Source: an uncultured Eubacterium sp. (GTDB taxonomy: Bacteria > Bacillota_A > Clostridia > Lachnospirales > Lachnospiraceae). From it: 12,736 bases of DNA. The DNA lies in NCBI GenBank assembly GCA_948759685.1, contig CAQBGY010000068.1, forward strand, positions 1 to 12,736. Direction: 5' to 3'. Below, one piece after another: positions 5,986-12,602 of this stretch. The position numbers were made by a program, and so were the translations under genes. The notes below the pieces were generated by a model. That model was not told the origin of the DNA, did not search any database, and worked only from the letters and a program-made list of their open reading frames with translations. The stretch's first letter is position 1, and each line of letters opens with the position of its first letter.

Positions 5986-7239
5986 ATGCAGTATTTTAAA
6001 TTACATATATTTTGTAAATTTATTAATGGGAAAGATTCCGGTTGTATTTATAATATGAAAACTCATGAAATGATAAGCGTACCAAAAGCATTAAGCGAAG
6101 TCTTGGAAAAAGCGCAGACAAACAAGTCGCTATCTGAGAACGAGGGCAAAAGTCTTGAGGAGCTGGTGGAAAAAGATCTGGGGGTCTTTTATGATAACCC
6201 AAATTATATTGAAAGTTTTCAGTATGGACCTAATCCTGCGATCAAGACAATGATAACTCCGAATACTTACGTTAGGCGTTGCTATATTCAGTTGACAAAT
6301 GACTGTGACCTGAATTGCAGCTTTTGCAATAATGGCGATAATGTCAACAGACGCACAGGATGTAAAAAGTGGAACAATAGTGATGCCGGAATTTCTTTGG
6401 AAGAATGGGATGATGTCATGAAGCAACTGAAAAAATTAGGATGCGAGGAAATTTGCTTTATTGGTGGGAACCCCTTTTTGGCTTTTGAGAAACTTTCGCA
6501 AGTCGTAGAAATGGCAGTTAAACAGGGAATTGGCAATTTCTGTGTCTATTCACATAATATTGAAGTGAGCGATGCTGTACTTGAATTCATGCAGAAGTAT
6601 AGGTTCCAGTTTGTAGGGACAATAATTTCATTCCAGAATACTACATATGAGCAGGTTACAGGTTCCGGTAAAGAACCAATTAAAATTTTTGAACATATTA
6701 GAAGGCTTGTTGAAAAACAGATTGGATTTGTAGGTAATATTGTTGTGGGGAAATTCAATGAAGATGAAGTAGAAATAATTTCAAATGAATTTTCCCGGCG
6801 AGGCATTCCGTATAAGTACAACATAATTTATGATAAGCCGTGGAACGAGTTTTTCTCGGAACGCTATGTAAAAATGATGTATGAGAAGAACATGGATTTT
6901 GGTTTTGTGACCAAAGAAAGTATAAGTTTTTTAGGCGAATATAATAGCTGCATATATGGACAATTATATGTAAACATTTCTGGGGACATAACACCATGTC
7001 CTATGATGAATGCCTATACTGTTGGAAATATTAGAAATACAGGAGGAATTGCTGTTGCGGTTAATTCAGAAAAATATCAGAGGTTAGTGCAAATGAGCAG
7101 AAATAAAGTAGAAGCATGTAAGCATTGTGCATACCGCTTAAACTGTTTTGACTGTCGGGCAATCGAATACATGGCTACTGATAAGATTGATGGGCAGGAG
7201 TATTGCAAATACAGTAAGGAAGGTGAAGAGGTTGGATAG
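5986..7239 (+). CDS. trnD: Second radical SAM/SPASM sactisynthase (TrnD-like)
   Basis: A 417-residue radical SAM protein with a GGAGG site (5971-5975) before its ATG. The cluster motif is CDLNCSFC (C107, C111, C114). The usual GGEP is replaced by GGNP (160-163). The C-terminal SPASM-like cysteines are C322, C338, C378, C381, C387, C390 and C407. The sequence is clearly different from TrnC-like, so the pair is not a recent duplication, and each probably handles one precursor. The first 90 residues are the likely leader-binding part. The C-terminus overlaps the protease start by 8 bp, so the two are coupled. Confidence 0.88.
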   Translation: MQYFKLHIFCKFINGKDSGCIYNMKTHEMISVPKALSEVLEKAQTNKSLSENEGKSLEELVEKDLGVFYDNPNYIESFQYGPNPAIKTMITPNTYVRRCYIQLTNDCDLNCSFCNNGDNVNRRTGCKKWNNSDAGISLEEWDDVMKQLKKLGCEEICFIGGNPFLAFEKLSQVVEMAVKQGIGNFCVYSHNIEVSDAVLEFMQKYRFQFVGTIISFQNTTYEQVTGSGKEPIKIFEHIRRLVEKQIGFVGNIVVGKFNEDEVEIISNEFSRRGIPYKYNIIYDKPWNEFFSERYVKMMYEKNMDFGFVTKESISFLGEYNSCIYGQLYVNISGDITPCPMMNAYTVGNIRNTGGIAVAVNSEKYQRLVQMSRNKVEACKHCAYRLNCFDCRAIEYMATDKIDGQEYCKYSKEGEEVG

Positions 7240-8392
7240 AAATGGTGTAGCTCGGCAATGTATGGATTTGGTGGATAATAATTTCTTTTTTTTAGAGGAT
7301 GCACGAAAAAAGTGGGACATTAAAAAGAATGAAATGCTGTCAGATGTATCATTGGCAGAATCCGATGAAGAGGCATTGGTGATTATTGACCGTTGCTTGG
7401 TAAGCCTGCATGATCCACATACGAGGCTTCTATTCAAAGAAAAGCCTAAACTTGTATTGCCACATGGTTTTTTATCCATTCATAAGAAACTCTATTTGGA
7501 ATGGGAGGGTGATTTAAAGGAGGTTATATCTATTAATCATGTTGATGTCCATGGTATTTTAGATAGGTATTTAGGTATGTATGAATCATTTCCATTGGTT
7601 CTGGTAGAGAACGAAATGGTGAAAGACTTGCAATTCTTGAACAGGTGTTTTGCGGGGGATAATTTGCAGATCAGCTATCTTGATGACACTGAACACAAAG
7701 TATGCTTATATCCTATTGCAGTAGAGAAGTGGATGGAAAGTTTAAAACTCAACGCAAATGGCTTTCAGATAGATTCTGTGTATATTCGCCGGGTGGATCA
7801 GGAGAGTATATGTATTCAAATTATTACATTTAGAGATAAGGAAGTAGTATCTAAAATAGTGGACGGTCTTAGGCAGATAAAAGGTTCATATAAAACCATT
7901 ATATTCGATGTAAGAAATAATACAGGCGGATATATTGATACCGCCAAAGAATTGGTAAGCAAGCTAATCAGCAGAAAAATTCGATTAGATTACGAGATAG
8001 TAAAAATGGACGGAGAAACAATTCAGTTTGAAACAGTAGAAATCATGGCAGATGCACTTAGTGGTTTCGTGGATAAGCAGATTATTGTTTTTGTAAATTA
8101 TCGTACAATGAGTTCGGCAGAATACATTTTTACAAAGGCGCTTCAACTACAAGGCGTACTTATCGTTGGAGAAGAAACTGCTGGTTTAAAGGATCAGGCA
8201 AGTGTAATTCCTGTTGAAGATACAGTGGCAATACAGGTTACTACAAAAAGATATATTAAAGAGGGGATTTTTCTACAGCAAGGTATAATTCCGGATATAT
8301 TTATAGAATCTGGCGTAGCTGAATCGAGGGGACAAGATGCATATTTTGAATGGTATCAAAAATATAAGGGGGATTTTATGGCTAAAGGTTAA
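7232..8392 (+). CDS. trnP: S41-family (C-terminal processing type) serine protease (TrnP-like)
   Basis: 386 residues from the TTG at 7232, which sits 8 bases after AAGGAAGG and overlaps the preceding gene by 8 bp. The next in-frame ATG (7262) lacks a ribosome binding site. There is no signal peptide or membrane segment, so it is cytoplasmic, unlike most S41 proteases. Family marks are DPHTRLLF (61-68), FDVRNNTGG (225-233), TMSSAE (292-297) holding the likely nucleophile Ser294, and GEETAGLK (313-320). Compared with the Ser-Lys pair of Tsp/CtpA, the lysine here (K320) is one residue later in the alignment, so the base is uncertain. Thuricin CD has an S41 protease at the same place, proposed to remove the leader; the same is inferred here, as the transporter has no peptidase domain. 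It is the last gene before a strong terminator. Confidence 0.87.
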   Translation: MDRNGVARQCMDLVDNNFFFLEDARKKWDIKKNEMLSDVSLAESDEEALVIIDRCLVSLHDPHTRLLFKEKPKLVLPHGFLSIHKKLYLEWEGDLKEVISINHVDVHGILDRYLGMYESFPLVLVENEMVKDLQFLNRCFAGDNLQISYLDDTEHKVCLYPIAVEKWMESLKLNANGFQIDSVYIRRVDQESICIQIITFRDKEVVSKIVDGLRQIKGSYKTIIFDVRNNTGGYIDTAKELVSKLISRKIRLDYEIVKMDGETIQFETVEIMADALSGFVDKQIIVFVNYRTMSSAEYIFTKALQLQGVLIVGEETAGLKDQASVIPVEDTVAIQVTTKRYIKEGIFLQQGIIPDIFIESGVAESRGQDAYFEWYQKYKGDFMAKG

Positions 8393-8437
8393 ATGGAAAT
8401 GAGAGAAGTAAAATTTAGAAAAATGGCATTGTCATTA

Positions 8438-8480
8438 AAAAGTTCCAAAGGGATTTTTACAGAATCTCTTTGGAACTTTT
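8438..8480. terminator. Strong terminator closing the sactipeptide operon
   Basis: A 17-bp stem with one G-T pair (arms 8438-8454 and 8464-8480) and a 9-base loop runs from AAAA to TTTT, so it can work in both directions. It separates the biosynthetic operon from the agr genes. Confidence 0.9.
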
Positions 8481-8552
8481 GTTGTTGAATATGGTGATAT
8501 AGGAACAAAATTTTGAATAGATTTTAGCTCCAAATAATGGCAAGGAAATTCA

Positions 8553-8613
8553 TGGTCAAATATCGTGTAATTCATGGACATATTGATATGAAATTCGATT
8601 GTTTTGATACAAT
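8553..8613 (+). promoter_or_regulatory. LytTR-type paired box and -10 of the agrBD promoter P3
   Basis: ATTCATGGTCA (8548-8558) and ATTCATGGACA (8570-8580) match at 10 of 11 bases and are 22 bp apart. The core hexamers are TGGTCA 8553-8558 and TGGACA 8575-8580. A -10 TACAAT lies at 8608-8613, 33 bp after the start of the second hexamer, the same as P1. A TTGATA at 8583-8588 is the only -35-like hexamer, but its spacer is 19 bp, too long for good basal activity. This fits autoinduction by the LytTR regulator. agrB starts 24 bases after the -10. Confidence 0.78.
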
Positions 8614-8637
8614 GTACTTAACGAGGAGGTATATAAA

Positions 8638-9213
8638 ATGTTGAATAAAGTGGCTGGTGAATTAGCAAAGAAATTAGTGAACTGTTCGGATACAGACAAA
8701 GAAGAAATATATATTTATGGATTGGAACTGATTATTTCAACCTTTTTTGGATTGTTTTCAATATTGCTCCTTTCGTGCCTGCTATCCTGCTTTACATCAG
8801 GGCTGGTTTTTATTTCTGTATTTGTGCCTTTGAGATTATTTATAGGTGGTTATCATGCAGAAACCTATAGTAAATGCTTTATAATCAGTAATGTTTCTTA
8901 TTTGTTAATATTGTTTGTAAGAGATATAGCATTAAAAATATTCCCAATATGGATATGGTCTTTTTTGCTAATAGGTATGTGCAGTTATATTTTAAAGAAT
9001 GCGCCAATTTTTAATTCTGCCCAACCAATTAATGAAATTAAGCAGAAACGAAACAAAAAAATGACAAAATATATTTTAATAGTGGATATTGTATGGATTT
9101 TTTGTTTGGCTTTAAATCGAAGAGAATTGATGGTTATGGCAATATTAAGTATTTGCTTGGCTTCGGTTCTGATGATGATTTCAAATAAATCAGTTGTTGT
9201 ACGTTTTTGGTGA
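8638..9213 (+). CDS. agrB: AgrB, membrane protease of the autoinducer peptide
   Basis: A 191-residue polytopic membrane protein that cuts AgrD and joins the ring of the signal peptide. The catalytic pair sits in PLRLFIGGYHAETYSKC: His73 and Cys80, seven residues apart, the same spacing as in Staphylococcus aureus AgrB. Hydrophobic segments lie at about 29-51, 54-70, 83-97, 103-117, 144-160 and 165-181. The length matches the family. GAGGAGG at 8622-8628 supports the ATG at 8638. The agrD peptide gene follows after 16 bases. The promoter carries the shared paired box, giving positive feedback. Confidence 0.95.
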   Translation: MLNKVAGELAKKLVNCSDTDKEEIYIYGLELIISTFFGLFSILLLSCLLSCFTSGLVFISVFVPLRLFIGGYHAETYSKCFIISNVSYLLILFVRDIALKIFPIWIWSFLLIGMCSYILKNAPIFNSAQPINEIKQKRNKKMTKYILIVDIVWIFCLALNRRELMVMAILSICLASVLMMISNKSVVVRFW

Positions 9214-9229
9214 AAGGAGGGATTGAATT

Positions 9230-9334
9230 ATGAGCTTATTTGCAAGATTTGTAGAGTTATGTGCGATTTTTGGAGCGAATTGCACATCTGTCTGTCTGAC
9301 ATACCAGCCTAAAATGCCCAAAAGTTTGATGTAA
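9230..9334 (+). CDS. agrD: AgrD autoinducer precursor, 34 residues
   Basis: A very short gene with AAAGGAGG at 9213-9220 and ATG at 9230, 16 bases after agrB. An amphipathic N-terminus (MSLFARFVELCAIFGAN) leads into CTSVC, then LTYQPKMPKSLM. The YQPKMP tail is the recognition tail typical of clostridial AgrD peptides. Cys18 or Cys22 would supply the sulphur of the thiolactone ring; Cys22 leaves only three residues before the QPKMP tail, so the ring size and the exact signal are uncertain. Cys11 lies in the helix. AgrB is the expected processing enzyme and the kinase at 10796 the expected receptor. Confidence 0.9.
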   Translation: MSLFARFVELCAIFGANCTSVCLTYQPKMPKSLM

Positions 9335-9356
9335 TGACAGATATGAGAGAGACAGT

Positions 9357-9390
9357 AAAGGTGTCAGATTATATACTGGCACCTTTGTCT
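9357..9390 (+). terminator. Hairpin terminator after agrD
   Basis: An 11-bp stem with one G-T pair (arms 9357-9367 and 9376-9386) and an 8-base loop continues into GTCT. There is only a short U-rich tail, so termination may be partial. It lies between agrD and the next paired box. Confidence 0.65.
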
Positions 9391-9396
9391 TATATG

Positions 9397-9457
9397 TAGA
9401 CATAAAATCAGCGTTTGGTGGTCAATGAGCCTAAATTAGTATTTTGGCTGGTATAAT
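9397..9457 (+). promoter_or_regulatory. LytTR-type paired box with extended -10, promoter P4
   Basis: TAGACA (9397-9402) and TGGTCA (9419-9424) are 22 bp apart, and TATAAT (9452-9457) starts 33 bp after the second, the same geometry as P1 and P3. The -10 is extended (TGG before TATAAT). The distal half-site has one change from TGGACA, and the hexamer types are swapped relative to the other sites. No good -35 is seen. It drives the unknown 179-residue gene and, by read-through, could reach the regulator and kinase genes. Confidence 0.7.
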
Positions 9458-9487
9458 GTTTATATACTATGGATAGGAGGAGATCAA

Positions 9488-10027
9488 ATGCAAAGTGAAG
9501 GAAATAGTGCATATATCGAAGCGATTAAACTGGCAGCAGGAAGTGTACAGTATAAAAATTTATCAATTAAAACCACTTTTATTGATGCTATCTCACAACT
9601 GTACCAATATTATACAAATTCAGGAAATACTAAATATCTTGAAATTGCTACTCTGCACATTCAGGCATATTTGGAAATGGGATTCGCGTATGAGGATGGG
9701 AAAGAACTATATGATCTTGTCTTGGAAAAACTTGGCACAACAAGAGAACTAAAGTTTCCACGCAAGTTCTATTCAGCAAAAAAGATAAAATTGAATAAGA
9801 CTCAAGTGAAAAGCATGATAAAGAAATGGCCCGCATCTCCGCATCAAAAGATGAAGATAGACGAGGTAGTGGAAGATATTATCAAAAAAGTAGAAAAAAA
9901 GGAAAATGGAATATTCTATTATAAATGTACTGTTACAAATGATATGTATGAATTGGTGATAAGTGAAAAAGAAACTTTTTTTCATGATTTAAGAAGAGGA
10001 ATTTTTTATGTTTTTGTGCTTCAATAA
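9488..10027 (+). CDS. Unknown protein under the shared quorum promoter
   Basis: I do not recognise this 179-residue protein. AGGAGGAG at 9476-9483 precedes the ATG. It appears soluble: no signal peptide and no clear membrane segment. The first ~100 residues look helical (QYYTNSGNTKYLEIATLHIQAYLEMGF is TPR-like in feel, which is only an impression). A lysine-rich middle (about 100-140) follows, and a beta-rich tail ends in FYVFVLQ. It sits between agrD and the regulator, with its own paired-box promoter, so it is predicted to be switched on with the bacteriocin. Possible roles are immunity, modulation of the signalling system, or an unrelated cell-density response; nothing in the sequence decides between them. 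Confidence 0.75.
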   Translation: MQSEGNSAYIEAIKLAAGSVQYKNLSIKTTFIDAISQLYQYYTNSGNTKYLEIATLHIQAYLEMGFAYEDGKELYDLVLEKLGTTRELKFPRKFYSAKKIKLNKTQVKSMIKKWPASPHQKMKIDEVVEDIIKKVEKKENGIFYYKCTVTNDMYELVISEKETFFHDLRRGIFYVFVLQ

Positions 10028-10039
10028 GATGGCTAAATT

Positions 10040-10048
10040 TGGTATAAT
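10040..10048 (+). promoter_or_regulatory. Extended -10 promoter of the regulator/kinase genes
   Basis: TGG followed by TATAAT (10043-10048) forms an extended -10, 32 bases before the regulator start. The paired boxes of the other promoters are absent at the equivalent positions, so basal, signal-independent expression is expected. Confidence 0.6.
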
Positions 10049-10079
10049 AAAAACGTAATTGCCGTTGAGGAGGAATACG

Positions 10080-10799
10080 ATGATATACATTGCAATATGT
10101 GATGATAATGAGAAATCAGTTAATATATTGAAGAACAAAGTAACAATGATATTGAAAGAATATAATGTGCTTGCAGACTTAAGGGTTTATACCCAAAGCA
10201 GGATGTTACAGTATGATATACAGGAAGGCAGGCATTTTGATTTAATATTGAGCGATATAGAAATGCCGAATATAGACGGAATGGATTTGGCTGCTTATAT
10301 TAAAAAGTATTTATCTGAGGTACTAATTATATTTATTACTTCTCATCTGAAATATGCGATTGATGCATTTGAGTTGTCTATTTTTAGATATATTCCTAAA
10401 AACTCTATTGATTCTAGGCTGCCACATGCATTAAAAGATGCAATCAATATGATAAACATTCAAGTTGATGAATACTACACGATACAGATGCCAACTAGGA
10501 TTGAGAAAATACCTTATCAGAAAATATTGTATATTCAAAGAGAAGGTAAAAACTCCGTGATTACTTTAATAGATAATTCGGTTACAAAAGTGAGGAAGAG
10601 CTTGTCTCAGGTATTTAAAGAATTTAAGTCCGAAGATTTTATTTATGTGGATCGGGGAGATATTGTCAATCTTGCGCACATTATGGGAGTGAAAGATGGT
10701 ATTGTTGAATTAAAAAATGGGATACGATTGCCAGCGAGCCATGCAAAATTGGAACAGATTAAGTCAAAATTGAGTGATTTTTGGGGAGAACAGCTATGA
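10080..10799 (+). CDS. agrA: LytTR-family response regulator (AgrA-like)
   Basis: A 239-residue two-domain regulator. The receiver domain (about 1-125) has acidic pair D8-D9 in AICDDN, phosphoacceptor D59 in LILSDIEMP and the conserved lysine K107. The LytTR DNA-binding domain (about 135-235) shows the beta-strand pattern with YVDRGDIVNLAHI (189-201) and RLPASHAKL (216-224). The usual HRSYLVN-like stretch is changed to DRGDIVN. The ATG at 10080 follows GAGGAGG (10067-10073). The stop overlaps the kinase start (ATGA), coupling the two. It is the only DNA-binding regulator in the window and so the natural candidate for the paired boxes at 2011, 2169, 8553 and 9397. Confidence 0.92.
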   Translation: MIYIAICDDNEKSVNILKNKVTMILKEYNVLADLRVYTQSRMLQYDIQEGRHFDLILSDIEMPNIDGMDLAAYIKKYLSEVLIIFITSHLKYAIDAFELSIFRYIPKNSIDSRLPHALKDAINMINIQVDEYYTIQMPTRIEKIPYQKILYIQREGKNSVITLIDNSVTKVRKSLSQVFKEFKSEDFIYVDRGDIVNLAHIMGVKDGIVELKNGIRLPASHAKLEQIKSKLSDFWGEQL

Positions 10800-12091
10800 A
10801 TATTATATATGAAGCCATAGAGTTAATAGCAAGTTTTGTTGAAATGTTTGTTTTATATAAAATCTACAATAGTTTGTTACATAAACAACGAGGAAATCAG
10901 AGCCAAAAAGTTGATATTTTATTAGCACTGGTGGGGACCGTTATTATTCGGCTTTGCAACCATGTATCATCATTTTCGTATTTCGCTATGTTATTTTTTG
11001 TTCTTTATGTAAGCGTTTCAGCGGCATTTCTATATAAAATGAAATATATATCACTTTTTTCAATAGCGAGTTTTTATTTATTATGTCTAAGCGGCTTTGA
11101 TTTTTTGGTACTTACATGTGTTTCAAATTTTAATGGAGGATATGAGACATTTGTTACTCTGGTTTCTACAATGGATATTTCCCGTATGGTAATAATCTCA
11201 ATAACTAAACTGCTATGGATATTGGCATATATGCTGATAAAAAAATACTTATATAGATTTTCTTTAAAGAAGAACTATGTATATACTATTCTTGCTGTTT
11301 CAGGTACAGGTTTTTTGGGTTTTTTATATTTAGTAGATCAGACATTCAAAGCGTTTGAGCTTGCTATGACCGGGATATGGTTTGTTTTCTTTATTTTTTT
11401 TGCATTAATCTTATTTATGACTTATTTTGTTATAGAGAGCAAAGAAGAAAAGATGAAATTGAATTTTGCAGAGATGCGTAATCAATTATTGGAAGAGAAT
11501 TATAAGGCAATTAATGATATTTATATGAGTAATGCTAAACTATATCATGACTTGAACAATCATTTAAATGTCCTTTATCAGTTGTTAGATAAAGGAAATG
11601 AGAATGAGGCGAAGAAATATATTAAAGAAATAAGCAAGCCAATTCTGAAATTATCACAAACAATTTGGACAGGTGTTGATGTTGTAGATGTCATAATCAA
11701 CAGTAAGATTGAAAAGATGAAAGAAAAAGGAATCGCATATGAAATCAATGCGGAGTTTCCACAAAACATTAATATCATGCCGCATGATATATGTACTATA
11801 TTGGCAAATCTATTGGATAACGCCATAGAAGCAACGAGTAAATTGCAAAATAGCAGAAGAGTTTCATTAACTATTCGGAAAATCAACCACTTTTTAATGA
11901 TTAAGGTTTCAAATTCCTGTATTGAGAATAAAGAAGAATTTATTCAATATCCCGAAACAACAAAAGAAAATAAAGAACTTCATGGATGGGGACTGCCGAG
12001 TGTTATGGATGCAGTAGAGAAATATAATGGCACGTTAAAATGCGTAAACCAAGACAATCAATTTATTGTAAAGATTATGATATTTTTTTGA
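10796..12091 (+). CDS. agrC: GHKL sensor histidine kinase (AgrC-like)
   Basis: A 431-residue membrane kinase. The N-terminal ~213 residues form six or seven hydrophobic segments, as in peptide-sensing AgrC and ComD kinases. A linker helix with phosphoacceptor His251 (YHDLNNH) follows, then the ATPase domain with N-box NLLDNAIEA (338-346) and G-box HGWGLPSV (396-403). There is no HAMP or PAS domain. The true start is the ATG at 10796, overlapping the regulator stop by 4 bases. The expected signal is the AgrD-derived cyclic peptide and the expected partner the LytTR regulator just upstream. The gene order regulator-then-kinase is opposite to that of the staphylococcal agr operon. Confidence 0.93.
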   Translation: MNIIYEAIELIASFVEMFVLYKIYNSLLHKQRGNQSQKVDILLALVGTVIIRLCNHVSSFSYFAMLFFVLYVSVSAAFLYKMKYISLFSIASFYLLCLSGFDFLVLTCVSNFNGGYETFVTLVSTMDISRMVIISITKLLWILAYMLIKKYLYRFSLKKNYVYTILAVSGTGFLGFLYLVDQTFKAFELAMTGIWFVFFIFFALILFMTYFVIESKEEKMKLNFAEMRNQLLEENYKAINDIYMSNAKLYHDLNNHLNVLYQLLDKGNENEAKKYIKEISKPILKLSQTIWTGVDVVDVIINSKIEKMKEKGIAYEINAEFPQNINIMPHDICTILANLLDNAIEATSKLQNSRRVSLTIRKINHFLMIKVSNSCIENKEEFIQYPETTKENKELHGWGLPSVMDAVEKYNGTLKCVNQDNQFIVKIMIFF

Positions 12092-12130
12092 AGCATCCAT
12101 TTCGAAATTAAAATCATGAAATAATTTTGT

Positions 12131-12175
12131 AAGAACCAGTTACATATGTATGTAGTTGGTTCTTTTTAGTTTTTG
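12131..12175 (+). terminator. Intrinsic terminator after the kinase gene
   Basis: AAGAACCA (12131-12138) pairs with TGGTTCTT (12157-12164), with extra inner pairing ACAT/ATGT, followed by TTTAGTTTTTG. It closes the agr locus. Confidence 0.85.
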
Positions 12176-12398
12176 TTTAATAGTCAAGGAGGCGTATATC
12201 AGCTACAAATAGTGCAATCTGGCACTCTGAAAACAACTCCCTTTAAGTTATGATAATTGCAGGCTTGAAAAAGCCAAAACAATTCAATAGGACACGCATA
12301 CACCCGATTTTATTTTTGCCTTTTTATCCGTCTATGCTTTTGCAGGGATAAGGGGGTGGCAGAATCCCATTTCGTGCGAAGATGTGCCTGCAATGGTA
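12176..12398. other. Gene-free stretch at the change of sequence character
   Basis: I see no gene with a ribosome binding site here. An AGGAGG-like motif (12187-12192) is not followed by a useful start. A 33-codon ORF from 12250 has no ribosome binding site and no recognisable content. The sequence appears to become more GC-rich at about 12300-12400, which suggests a junction between differently sourced segments. Confidence 0.45.
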
Positions 12399-12602
12399 TT
12401 ACTGACCAGTAATCAGATGGTTAATCAGCATATTTACCGCATCACGGTCAATATCCCTGTTCGGTCCCTTGTTGACGATAGTTTCATTCATCAACGCTAT
12501 GCCTGCCAAGCTGCACTTCTGACGGTTCTGCTGAATGATCTGACGGATATTGCTCTCTGACTTGTTGGAGTTCATAAACATGACTGCCGGATGAGGCGAC
12601 AT
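12399..12602 (-). CDS. Possible small hypothetical protein
   Basis: A 67-residue ORF on the minus strand containing SNIRQIIQQNRQKCSLAGIA and ending LINHLITGQ. The composition looks protein-like (helical, no low complexity), but no ribosome binding site precedes the ATG at 12602 or the internal ATG of MFMNSNKSE. It may be a small gene of a conjugative or mobilisable element, or a 5'-trimmed remnant. I do not recognise its function. Its start overlaps the region where the divergent MazF fragment begins. Confidence 0.4.
   Translation of the reverse strand: MSPHPAVMFMNSNKSESNIRQIIQQNRQKCSLAGIALMNETIVNKGPNRDIDRDAVNMLINHLITGQ

Noticed and set aside
12250..12351. 33-codon ORF after the agr locus
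   Set aside because: No ribosome binding site, no homology I recognise, and it lies in a stretch that looks non-coding.
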